Below are positions 23,152 through 32,563 of a stretch of DNA of 64,000 bases, piece by piece. The DNA is from Larimichthys crocea (taxonomy: Eukaryota; Chordata; Actinopteri; Sciaenidae): the NCBI RefSeq assembly GCF_000972845.2, contig NC_040019.1:13673236-13737235 (forward strand), written 5' to 3'. A program made the position numbers and the translations under genes. Below the pieces are notes generated by a model. The model was not told where the DNA came from. It searched no databases and was given only the letters and a program-made list of their open reading frames with translations. Positions within the stretch are counted from its first letter, which is position 1. Each line of letters starts with the position of its first letter.

Positions 23152-25728
23152 ATATACACACATATTTTCAGATATTTACTGACAAATGTAGAAATATTAA
23201 AAGATAAAAACACAATTTATATTTTAGAAAGATTCTCTTATTTCCCAGTCTCTGGACTGTGAACACATCCTACCACTCACGTCATACTTCCACAGATTGG
23301 CGTGCACAGCAAGGACATGATTGGCCGTCCAGTGCAAAGGAAGCTGCAGTGGGCTCACGCACCAGCCGGTCACGCTGCCGCAAAGCATCCTGGGAGAGCA
23401 GTGTGAGTGCGGCAGTGTCGGCGAGGAACAGCGGCAGCCTAAAGCGCTGAGCCAACGCCAGAAACTTCTTCACTGTTTGCTGTGGCAACCAATCAGAACA
23501 CAACTGTTACAACGGCAACAGCTGTCATAACATGACGGGGAACATTAGCTCTGACTCACCCATTGGATGTCGTTAGCAGTCAGGTGACCAGTGCGGCTCA
23601 GAAGGTGGGGACCAGACTGCAGAAGAAAGGCATGCTGGGAAATTAAATCTAAAATATGATTCTTTAAAAATATTAAATTCTATATATTATATTTCTACAG
23701 TATTTCTACAGTACATCTACAGTACATCTACAGTACTACATCTACAGTACATCTTCAGTACTTCTGTAGTATTTCTAAAGTACATCTACAGTGCTTCTAC
23801 AGTACTTATAGTACATCTACAGTACATCTACAATACTTCTATAGTACTTCTATAGTACATCTACAGTACATCTACAGTACTTCTACAGTACATCTACAGT
23901 ACTACATCTACAGTACATCTTCAGTACTTCTGTAGTATTTCTAAAGTACATCTACAGTGCTTCTACAGTACTTATAGTACATCTACAGTACATCTACAAT
24001 ACTTCTATAGTACTTCTATAGTATATCTACAGTACATCTACAGTACTTCTACAGTACATCTACAGTACTACATCTACAGTACATCTTCAGTACTTCTGTA
24101 GTATTTCTAAAGTACATCTACAGTACATCTACAATACTTCTATAGTACTTCTATAGTACATCTACAGTACATCTACAGTATTTCTACAGTACATCTACAG
24201 TACAACATCTACAGTACATCTACAGTATTTCTAAAGTACATCTACAGTACAACATCTACAGTACATCTACAGTATTTCTAAAGTACATCTACAGTACTAC
24301 ATCTACAGTATATCTACAGTACTTCTACAGTATTTCTACAGTAGTACATCTACAGTACTTTTACAGTATTTCTAAAGTACATCTACAGTATTTCTAAAGT
24401 ACATCTACAGTACATCTAAAGTACATCTACAGTACTTCTACAGTATATCTACAGTAATTCTATAGTACATCTACAGTACATCTACAGTATTTCTACAGTA
24501 CATCTACAGTATTTCTACAGTACATCTACAGTACTTCTACAGTACTTCTAAAGTATATCTACAGTACATCTACAGTATTTCTTAAGTACATCTACAGTAC
24601 ATCTACAGTTTTCTTAAGTACATCTACAGTACTTCTACAGTATTTCTAAAGTACATCTACAGTACATCTACAGTATTTCTAAAGTACATCTACAGTACTA
24701 CATCTACAGTACATCTACAGTATTTCTTAAGTACATCTACAGTACTACATCTACAGTACATATACAGTATTTCTAAAGTACATCTACAGTACTAGATCTA
24801 CAGTATTTCTACAGTACATCTACAGTACATCTACAGTATTTCTACAGTACATCTACAGTACATCTACAGTACTACATCTACAGTATTTCTACAGTACATC
24901 TACAGTACATCTACAGTACTACATCTACAATACATCTACAGTATTTCTAAAGTACATCTACAGTACTATATCTACAGTATTTCTAAAGTACATCTAGAGT
25001 ATTTCTAAAGTACATCTAAATTACATCTACAGTACATCTACAGTATATCTACAGTAATTCTGTAGTACATCTACAGTACATCTACAGTACATCTACAGTA
25101 ATTCTGTAGTACATCTACAGTACATCTACAGTACTTCTACAGTACATCTACAGTATTTCTACAGTACATCTACAGTACTACAGCTACAGTACTTCTACAG
25201 TACTTCTAAAGTACATCTACAGTATTTCTACAGTACATCTACAGTACTACATCTACAGTACATCTACAGTATTTCTTAAGTACATCTACAGTACATCTAG
25301 AGTATTTCTAAAGTACATCTACAGTATTTCTTAAGTACATCTACAGTACATCTACAGTATTTCTAAAGTACATCTACAGTATTTCTACAGTACATCTACA
25401 GTATTTCTACAGTACAGCTACAGTATTTCTAAAGTACATCTACAGTACATCTACAGTATTTCTAAAGTACATCTACAGTACTTCTAAAGTACATATACAG
25501 TACATCTACAGTATTTCTAAAGTACATCTACAGTATTTCTACAGTATTTCTAAAGTACATCTACAGTATTTCTAAAGTATTTCTAAAGTACATCTACATC
25601 TACTGACTTATTTCAGTAAGTCTCACCTTGCTGACGTATTTCCGGTAGTAGTACAGCTGGAACAGCAGGAACACCGAGCTGCTGACGATCAGCAGCAACA
25701 AAACAGCTGTCCGGTTCACACGTGGCAT
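15422..25728 (-). CDS. fktn: fukutin, ribitol-5-phosphate transferase
   Basis: Ten coding exons: 25627-25728, 23560-23616, 23281-23479, 22925-23071, 22715-22845, 17904-18036, 17679-17808, 17448-17581, 17228-17352, 15422-15635. They total 1,372 bases, one more than a multiple of three; allowing for that, about 456 aa (human 461). Fukutin adds ribitol-5-phosphate to alpha-dystroglycan in the Golgi. The N-terminus has a signal-anchor ([20 protein letters not shown]). The nucleotidyltransferase-like region contains WLSSGTCLG, then the acidic [10 protein letters not shown] (DxD about 313-315). The C-terminus reads [18 protein letters not shown] and ends ELIQVY. Exon 3 is 199 bases although both borders are phase 0, so the frame shifts inside it: the upstream frame fits to [11 protein letters not shown], the other frame from CGSVTGW to HANLWKYD. 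This is either an assembly error in a short homopolymer or a real lesion. Intron 5 carries nested transposons and the last intron a LINE. Confidence 0.93.
15725..17178 (+). mobile_element. 5'-truncated L2-type LINE in last fktn intron
   Basis: It begins inside the reverse transcriptase ([19 protein letters not shown]) and continues through [27 protein letters not shown] and [10 protein letters not shown] to the C-terminal [20 protein letters not shown]. It ends with AAGGTGCTATATAAAT and AAGTTGAAGTTGAA, a tail typical of fish L2/Maui elements. It is antisense to fktn. A stop and at least one frameshift break the frame, so it is dead but recent enough to read easily. Confidence 0.92.
18655..18815. 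repeat. three tandem 59-bp copies
   Basis: Three copies of ACCTCTTTAAACTAACACCA followed by ACCTGTCCACAGTGTATCAG and TGTTACGTCA, inside the left part of the outermost transposon. Confidence 0.9.
19402..21224 (-). mobile_element. second Tc1-like transposon nested in the first
   Basis: Short inverted ends CACTGCTCAAA and TTTGAGCAGTG are flanked by TA at 19400-19401 and 21225-21226. Transposase pieces lie on the minus strand: an N-terminal HTH with [20 protein letters not shown] (20533-20823), a middle piece (20209-20448) and a C-terminal piece (19658-20113) with HDNAKPH and DLNPIEHL, which carry the second and third catalytic acidic residues of the DDE fold. The pieces are out of frame with each other, so the enzyme is inactive. 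Confidence 0.92.
20710..20990 (-). mobile_element. short LINE 3' end inserted in the inner Tc1 element
   Basis: In minus orientation the segment ends GACAATAAAGTTGACTTGAA followed by CTTGAACTTGAA, a fish LINE tail. It interrupts sequence that otherwise matches the inner Tc1 element on both sides (GATACTGACTCTAGCC on the left, AATGTCAGTGGCCTCCACC on the right). This is the deepest level of the nest. Confidence 0.65.
23087..23165. repeat. (CA)n and (TA)n microsatellite
   Basis: Adjacent CA and TA runs in the fktn intron between exons 3 and 4. Confidence 0.95.
23690..25612. repeat. 1.9-kb ACATCTACAGTA minisatellite in fktn intron 1
   Basis: Higher-order array of 10-12-base units: ACATCTACAGT, ACTTCTACAGT, ATTTCTAAAGT and ACTACATCTACAGT. 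The first about 450 bases contain near-identical blocks of about 180 bases, showing recent block duplication. It fills nearly the whole first coding intron. Confidence 0.97.
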
Positions 25729-25970
25729 CTGCACGGTCACCCGCTATTCATGACGTCAAACCGGCGCTCCCCGCGTCGGATTAACGGCGGCAAAACCACA
25801 CAAAGGCGCGAAAAACACCGAACTGTCCGCGGTGTCAAAAAAACACCGCCATCTTTAAAACAACCCGAGGCCATGGACGACCCCTTCCTGCTGGGACCTT
25901 CACAGTAAAAGCCTGGCGCCTTCCTGCTGGGACCTTCACAGTAAAAGCCTGGTGCCTTCCTGCTGGGTTT
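25729..25970 (-). promoter_or_regulatory. fktn promoter region
   Basis: The CpG-rich sequence upstream of the fktn ATG contains TGACGTCA (CRE) at 25751-25758. Two tandem copies of a motif, which on the sense strand read GGCTTTTACTGTGAAGGTCC followed by CAGCAGGAAGG, lie at about 25886-25967. They resemble the dispersed CTTTTATTYTGAAA / AGGAAGT motif with a C-for-T change. The transcription start is not determined. Confidence 0.45.
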
Positions 25971-26029
25971 TACTGATAAATCTCCAAATCATAACAGAAG
26001 GTCTCTCCTGACTCTTTCCATACAGAGTG

Positions 26030-26368
26030 GGTTTACACCACCTGCACCATATACTACACCGTCTGCACCATTTACACCATCTGTATCATATACACTGTCT
26101 GTACCCTATACACAGTCTGTACCATATACACCGTCTGTACCATATACACCGTCTATACCATATACACCGTCTGTACCGTATACACCACCTGCACCATATA
26201 CTACACCGTCTGTACCATATACACCGTCTGTACCATATACACCGTCTGTACCGTATACACAGTCTGTACCATATACACCGTCTGTACCGTATACACCACC
26301 TGCACCATATACTACACCGTCTGTACCATATACAGCGTCTGTACCGTATACACCGTCTGTACCGTATA
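26030..26368. repeat. 18-bp minisatellite, left part
   Basis: Units of CATATACACCGTCTGTAC and close variants. It continues after the inserted LINE tail at 26369-26636. Confidence 0.95.
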
Positions 26369-26636
26369 GAAGAAGAAGAAGATATACTTTATTAATCCCT
26401 CAATGGTGAAATTCTTTTTTCACTCTATTTTTTATTTTTATTTACATGCATTTAACCCGGACACACACATGCAGTACAACGGCATAGACATGCAAATGTG
26501 GAGAGAGATGGTGGAGTGACGCAGCCAGTCGGTGCCTTGCTCAAGGGCACCTCGGCAGTGCCCAGGAGGTGAACTGGCACCTCTCCAGCTACCGGTCCAC
26601 CTTCCATATTTTTGGTCCATGTGGGACTTGTCAGTC
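26369..26636 (-). mobile_element. LINE 3' end (Rex3/RTE-like) inside the minisatellite
   Basis: A GAAGAAGAAGAAG run leads into ATATACTTTATTAATCCCTC, then a segment with CTTGCTCAAGGGCACCTCGG. This combination resembles fish Rex3/RTE-like LINE 3' ends read on the minus strand. It splits one minisatellite into two. Confidence 0.65.
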
Positions 26637-27160
26637 TGCACCATATACACTGTCTGCACCATTTACACCGTCTGTATCATATACACTGTCTGTATCATAT
26701 ACACTGTCTATACCATTTACACCGTCTGCACCATTTACACCGTCTGTATCATATACACTGTCTGTACCCTATACACAGTCTGTACCATTTACACCGTCTG
26801 TACCATATACACTGTCTGTACCCTATACACAGTCTGTACCATAAACACCGTCTGTACCATAAACACCGTCTGTACCGTATACACTGTCTGTATCATATAC
26901 ACTGTCTATACCATTTACACCGTCTGCACCATTTACACCGTCTGTATCATATACACTGTCTGTACCCTATACACAGTCTGTACCATAAACACCGTCTGTA
27001 CCATAAACACCGTCTGTACCGTATACACCGTCTGTACCGTATACACAGTCTGTAACCGTCTGTACCCTATACACCGTCTGTACCGTATACACAGTCTGTA
27101 CCGTATACACAGTCTGTACCGTATACACAGTCTGTACCATATACACCATCTGCACCATCA
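26637..27160. repeat. 18-bp minisatellite, right part
   Basis: Same CATATACACCGTCTGTAC-type unit as 26030-26368, with an internal duplicated block. Long frames in all phases are repeat artefacts. Confidence 0.95.
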
Positions 27161-27254
27161 CCATTGACATGTTTACATGCATACATACAAATGCCATTTG
27201 TCAATTCCATTGACCTGCTTGAGCATTTTGGACTTGTATACTTGTGAACCTTTT

Positions 27255-27390
27255 ACTGCAGATATTTTGAGTATTACAGTACTTTTACTGGAGATACTCT
27301 AAATATTACAGTACTTTTACTGGAGATACTCTGAGTATTGCAGTACTTTTACTGGAGATACTCTGAGTATTGCAGTACTTTACTGGAGTA
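27255..27390. repeat. TTACAGTACTTTTACTGGAG repeat
   Basis: About four units of roughly 36 bases (GATACTCTGAGTATT then GCAGTACTTTTACTGGA), immediately before a short (CA)n and the CpG-rich block. Confidence 0.85.
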
Positions 27391-27410
27391 CACACACACA
27401 CACACACACA

Positions 27411-27630
27411 CAAGATGGCGGACCGCAGCAGCAGCAGTTTCTCCATAACAAAAAGGCCGAGTTAAAACTTCTCCCGGACTTTGTTCAACTCTTTTCCCGC
27501 TCCGACCGGACACATGAGCGGCCTTCGCCGCTTCTAACGATTCGTTTAACGGCTGCGTTGTTTCCTCGGTGATGTTCCCGTGAATACGCCGCTGTCTGAA
27601 GGACTTTGTCGTTGTCTCCAAACCGGGAAG
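27411..27630 (+). promoter_or_regulatory. candidate apc promoter and non-coding first exon
   Basis: It starts with CAAGATGGCGG, a YY1-type element common at vertebrate start sites. It is CpG-rich and ends at a consensus donor CCGGGAAG/GTAAGAG. The only ATG-initiated frame at its start closes after 17 codons. No coding exon lies between here and the apc start at 32564 on the same strand, so I infer an apc leader exon divergent from fktn. The exact start is unknown. Confidence 0.45.
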
Positions 27631-27894
27631 GTAAGAGCAGACGAGCTGTTAGCCTAGCTCAATGCTAACCGTTTGTTTTGGTTGGATGTCGGTTTTTGGA
27701 CGTATCTGTGGAAAGACTGGTGACGGTTACCGGGTTTAACGGGGACGATAGGAGGAAGAGGAAGTCTGACGAACCGGCTAACGCCGATATTTCTGCCAGT
27801 ATTCCGGTGAAATGACGGTAAAGTAACGGGTCGGTGTTAGCCAGACTGTGAGGTTCAGCCAGCTAACAGCGCTGCTATTGTCACTGAAACACCG

Positions 27895-28572
27895 ACTACT
27901 AGTACTACTACAGTATTACTGCAATTCTACTACAGTACTCCTGCAATTCTACTACAGTACTCCTACTACTACTACAGTATTACTGCAATTCTACTACAGT
28001 ACTCCTACTACTACAGTATTACTGCAATTCTACTACAGTACTCCTACTACTACTACAGTATTACTGCAATTCTACTACAGTACTCCTGCAATTCTATTAC
28101 AGTACTCCTACTACTACTACAGTATTACTGCAATTCAAATACACTACTACTATTACTACTACTACAGTATTACTGCAATTCTACTACAGTACTCCTACTA
28201 CTACTACAATATTACTGCATTTCAAATACAGTACTACTATTACTACTACTACAGTATTACTGCATTTCAAATACAGTACTACTACCACTACAGTATTACT
28301 GCATTTCAAATACAGTACTACTACCACTACAGTATTACTGCAATTCTACTACAGTACTCCTACTACTACTACAGTATTACTGCAATTCAAATACACTACT
28401 ATTACTACTACTACAGTATTACTGCATTTCAAATACAGTACTACTACCACTACAGTATTACTGCATTTCAAATACAGTACTACTACTACTACAGTATTGC
28501 TGCAATTCTACTACAGTATTACTGCAATTCTACTACAGTACTACTACTACAGTATTACTGCAATTTAACTAC

Positions 28573-28611
<39 letters not shown>

Positions 28612-29355
28612 GCAATTATTCTACAGTACTACTACTACTACAGTATTGCTGCAATTCTACTACAATACTACTGCAGTACTACAATTATACTACAGTACTA
28701 CTGCAATTCTACTCTAGTACTACAATTCTACTACAATACTACTGCAGTACTACAATTCTACTACACTATTACTGCAGTACTACAATTTTACTAAATTCTA
28801 ATACAGCACTACTGCAATTCTACAGTACTACTGCAATACTAGAATTCTACTAAATTCTACTACACCACTACTGCGATTCTACAGTACTACTGCAATACTA
28901 CAATTCTACTACAGTATTTTACTACAGTACTACTGCAATACTACAATTCTACTGCAGTACTACTACTACTACAGTATTACTGCAATTCTAGTACAGTACT
29001 ACTACTACTACAATACTACTGCAATTCTAGTACAGTACTACTACTACAATACTACTGCAATTATTCTACAGTACTACTACAATACTACTGCAGTACTACA
29101 ATTCTACTACACTATTACTGCAGTACTACAATTCTACTAAATTATACTACAGCACTACTGCAATTCTACAGCATTACTGCAATATTACAATTCTACTACA
29201 GTACTACTACAAAACTACAATTCTACTACAGTACTACTGCAGTTCTACAGCACTACTGCAATACTACAATTCTACTACAGTACTACAGCAATACTACAAT
29301 TCTACTACAGTACTACTGCAATACTACAATTCTACTGCAGTACTACTACAATTCT
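27895..29355. repeat. 1.45-kb CTACTACAGTATTACTGCAA minisatellite
   Basis: Units of ACTACAGTATTACTGCAATT alternate with CTACTACAGTACTCCTACTA. A 289-codon frame made only of Tyr/Ser/Leu/Thr/Gln repeats lies within and is rejected as a gene. It is upstream of apc, probably in its leader intron. Confidence 0.97.
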
Positions 29356-29524
29356 TCACTGACACTGCCCTGCATGTTTTAGACGTTTCCTCCTCACCTG
29401 ATTTAAACGATCAGCTCATCGTCAAGGTCTGCAGCGGCCTGATAACGAGCCGCTCGTTTGAATCAGGTGAGCAGGAAACATTTAAAACATGCAAGGCAGT
29501 GTACATATACCATTATCAGTGAAG

Positions 29525-30575
29525 GAGCACGAGGAGTAACTCAACGTAGGAGAGGGGGAGCAAGAGGGAGAGAGCAAGAGAGGAGAGAGCAGGAGAGGAG
29601 AGAGCAGGAGATGAAAGAGAGGAGGAGAGCAGGAGAAGAAAGAGAGGAGGAGAGCAGGAGAAGAAAGAGAGGCGAAGAGAAGGAGAGGAAAGACCAGGAG
29701 ATGAAAGAGAGGAGGAGAGCAGGAGAAGAAAGAGAGGCAAAGAGAAGGAGAGGAAAGAGAGAAGGAGAGAGCAGGAGAGGAAAGGGAAGAGGAGAGAGTG
29801 GAAAGAGGAGGAGAGCAGGAGATGAAAGAGAGGAGGAGAGAGCAGGAGCTGAAAGAGAGGAGGAGAGCAGGAGAGGACAGAGAGGAGGAGAGAGCAGGAG
29901 CTGAAAGAGAGGAGGAGAGAGGAGGAGAGGACAGAGAGGAGGAGAGCAGGAGCTGAAAGAGAGGAGGAGAGCAGGAGAGGAAAGAGAGGAGGAGAGAGCA
30001 GGAGCTGAAAGAGAGGAGGAGAGGAAAGAGAGGAGAAGAGAAGGAAAGGAAAGAGAGGAGAAGAGAAGGAGAGGAAAGAGAGGAGAAGAGAGCAGGAGAG
30101 GAAAGAGAGGAGGAGAGAGCAGGAGCTGAAAGAGAGGAGGAGAACAGGAGAGGAGGAGAGCAGGAGATGAAAGAGAGGAGGAGAGAGCAGGAGAGGAAAG
30201 AGAGGAGGAGAGAGCAGGAGAGGATAGAGAGGAGGAGAGAGCAGGAGAGGAAAGAGAGGAGAAGAGAAGGAGAGGAAAGAGGAGGAGAGAGCAGGAGAGG
30301 AAAGAGAGGAGGAGAGCAAGAGAGGAGAAGAGAAGGAGAGGAAAGAGAGGAGAAGAGAAGGAGAGGACAGAGAGGAGGAGAGAGCAGGAGAGGAAAGAGA
30401 GGAAAGAGAGGAGGAGAGCAGGAGAGGAAAGAGAGGAGAAGAGAAGGAGAGGACAGAGAGGAAAGAGAGAAGGAGAGGACAGAGAGGAGGAGAGAGCAGG
30501 AGAGGAAAGAGAGGAGGAGAGAGCAGGAGAGGAAAGAGAGGAGAAGAGAAGGAGAGGACAGAGAGGAGGAGAGAG
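29525..30575. repeat. 1-kb polypurine minisatellite
   Basis: Nearly pure purine strand built of AGAGAGGAGGAGAGAGCAGG and GAGAGGAAAGAGAGGAGAAG units. Long mirror-symmetric purine tracts of this type can form triplex (H-DNA). Open frames on both strands (for example 345 codons of Ser/Leu/Pro) are artefacts. Confidence 0.97.
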
Positions 30576-30739
30576 CAACTTGTTAGATGTTATCTTAGTT
30601 AATATTTAACATTAGTATATTTTAATGTCAAATGTTATTTCGTTATGTCTGACTGTACGGTTGGTGGAATTGAACCCGCGCTGGTCGTGCGTGCGCGCAC
30701 GCTCAGTAACCCGGTCAGTCTGCCTGCTGCAGCAGCAAA

Positions 30740-30886
30740 GCATGCTGGGAGTATTTGGAGGAGGGAGAGGCAGCCCCCCCCCCGTCTCTGCTTCCTGATT
30801 GGCTGCTCTTTCGCCCAGCTGACTGTGCTCTGTCAGACAGAGAGATAGAGGGAGAGGGAGGGTGATGGAGGCTACAGCGATGGGGT
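30740..30886 (+). promoter_or_regulatory. possible second apc leader exon
   Basis: A less repetitive, promoter-like stretch containing CTGATTGGCTGC (an inverted CCAAT box) at about 30795 ends in GGAGGCTACAGCGATGGG/GTGAGC, a good donor. Its ATGs do not join in frame to the apc start, so it could only be 5' UTR. Human APC has two promoters, which makes a second leader plausible, but this is inference. Confidence 0.25.
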
Positions 30887-31439
30887 GAGCTGCCATTTTC
30901 TCTTTCTTTATCACGATCTGTTCATCCTTCATTCATCCTTTATTCACCTTCATCCATCCTTCATCCATCCTTCATCCATTCTTCACTCGTCTTTTGTCCT
31001 CTGTCCTTTGTGTCAGATTATTGAAAGGGGGAGAGAGGGGGAGGGATTGAGGCGGAGGGGGTGGTCGTGCTTTTCTTGTTTCATTGTCTGTTCTATGACC
31101 CGTTTTTCTTCTTCTGCATTGAAATGATGTTTGTTTATTGTGATGGAGAGAAAGAGGGAGAGAGAGGCAGAGAGAGAGGGAGGAGGTGATGAGAGGGGGA
31201 GGCAGGGATGATGGAGGGAGGAGAGAGGAGGGAGAGAAAATGGCCGACTGGTGATGGAGGATGAAGACAGATGAAAGGAGAGTCGCAGCTTCAGCTGACC
31301 ATTGATCATGTGATCCCATCAACAGGAAGATGACTTGTACTGTAATATTCTGTAGTAATACTGGAGTACTTCTAACGTAGCACTGTGTGATTGTACTGCA
31401 GTGATACTGCAATATAAATGACAATAATCTTACTTTTAC

Positions 31440-31885
31440 ATCACAGTAAACCGTACTATCATCACAGTAAACGGTACTATTAGAGTACTATTATCACAGT
31501 AAACCGTACTATTACAGTACTATTATCACAGTAAACCGTACTATCATCACAGTAAACAGTATTAGTATCACAGTAAACTGTACTATTATCACAGTAAACT
31601 GTATTAGTATCACAGTAAACTGTACTATTACAGTAATATTATCGCAGTAAACGGTACTATTACAGTACTATCATCACAGTAAACAGTATTATTATCACAG
31701 TAAACCGTACTATTATCACAGTAAACATACTATTATCACAGTAAAGCATACTATTACAGTACTATTATCACAGTAAACAGTACTATTACAGTACTATTAT
31801 CACAGTAAACAGTACTATTACAGTACTATTATCACAGTAAACCATAGTATTACAGTAATATTATCACACTAAACCATTATACAGC
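31440..31885. repeat. AGTAAACCGTACTATTATCAC minisatellite
   Basis: Units of ATCACAGTAAACCGTACTAT with or without TACAGTACTATT, in the region before the first apc coding exon. Confidence 0.95.
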
Positions 31886-32395
31886 ATTGTAGTATTGCAG
31901 ACAGTCGTATTGCAGACAGTCATACTGCAGCAGCCGTACAGCATTGTCGTACTGTGTTGTAGTACCACAGACAGTCGTACAACATGGTCGTACAGCACTC
32001 CAGTACAGCAGACAGCCGTACAGCATTGTCATACTCAGACAGTTGTACTGCGTTGTAGTACCACAGACAGTCAAACAGCACTCCAGCACAGCAGACAGTC
32101 GTACAACGTTGTAGTACCGCAGACAGTTGTACAGCGTTGTAGTACCTCAGACAGTCATACAGTGTTGTAGTATTGCAGACAGTCATACAGTGTTGTGGTA
32201 TTGCAGACAGTCGTACAGTGTTGTAGTACTGGGTTGTAGTATTGCAGACAGTCCTATAGCGTTGTAGTATTGCAGACAGTCCTATAGCGTTGTAGTACTG
32301 GGTTGTAGTATTGCAGACAGTCGTATAGCGTTGTAGTACTGGGTTGTAGTATTGCAGACAGTCGTATAACATTGTAGTACAGCGTTGTAGTGTCT
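31885..32395. repeat. TTGCAGACAGTCGTACAG minisatellite
   Basis: About 16 degenerate units of GTTGTAGTATTGCAGACAGT with CGTACAGC spacers, directly adjacent to the preceding array. Confidence 0.95.
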
Positions 32396-32563
32396 GCATC
32401 CTGTGACAGTCACACGGTGACATCAGAAACATCACATGATGTACACACATACATTTATTGATGTCACTTCTGGGGACTCGCAGTACCACAGAGTACTACA
32501 GTACTACAGTTCCACAGTGTGATGGTTCTGGTCTCTGTGCAGGTCTGACGTGGGTCGTCGAAC

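Noticed and set aside
26532..27167. 211-codon frame of repeated YTVCT
   Set aside because: Artefact of the 18-base minisatellite; the overlapping frames are equally open.
27848..28717. 289-codon frame rich in Tyr, Ser and Leu
   Set aside because: It is read entirely from the CTACTACAGTA minisatellite, with no start context or family resemblance.
29541..30578. 345-codon Ser/Leu/Pro frame on the minus strand and matching plus-strand frames
   Set aside because: Polypurine repeat; all phases are open because the repeat lacks stop codons.
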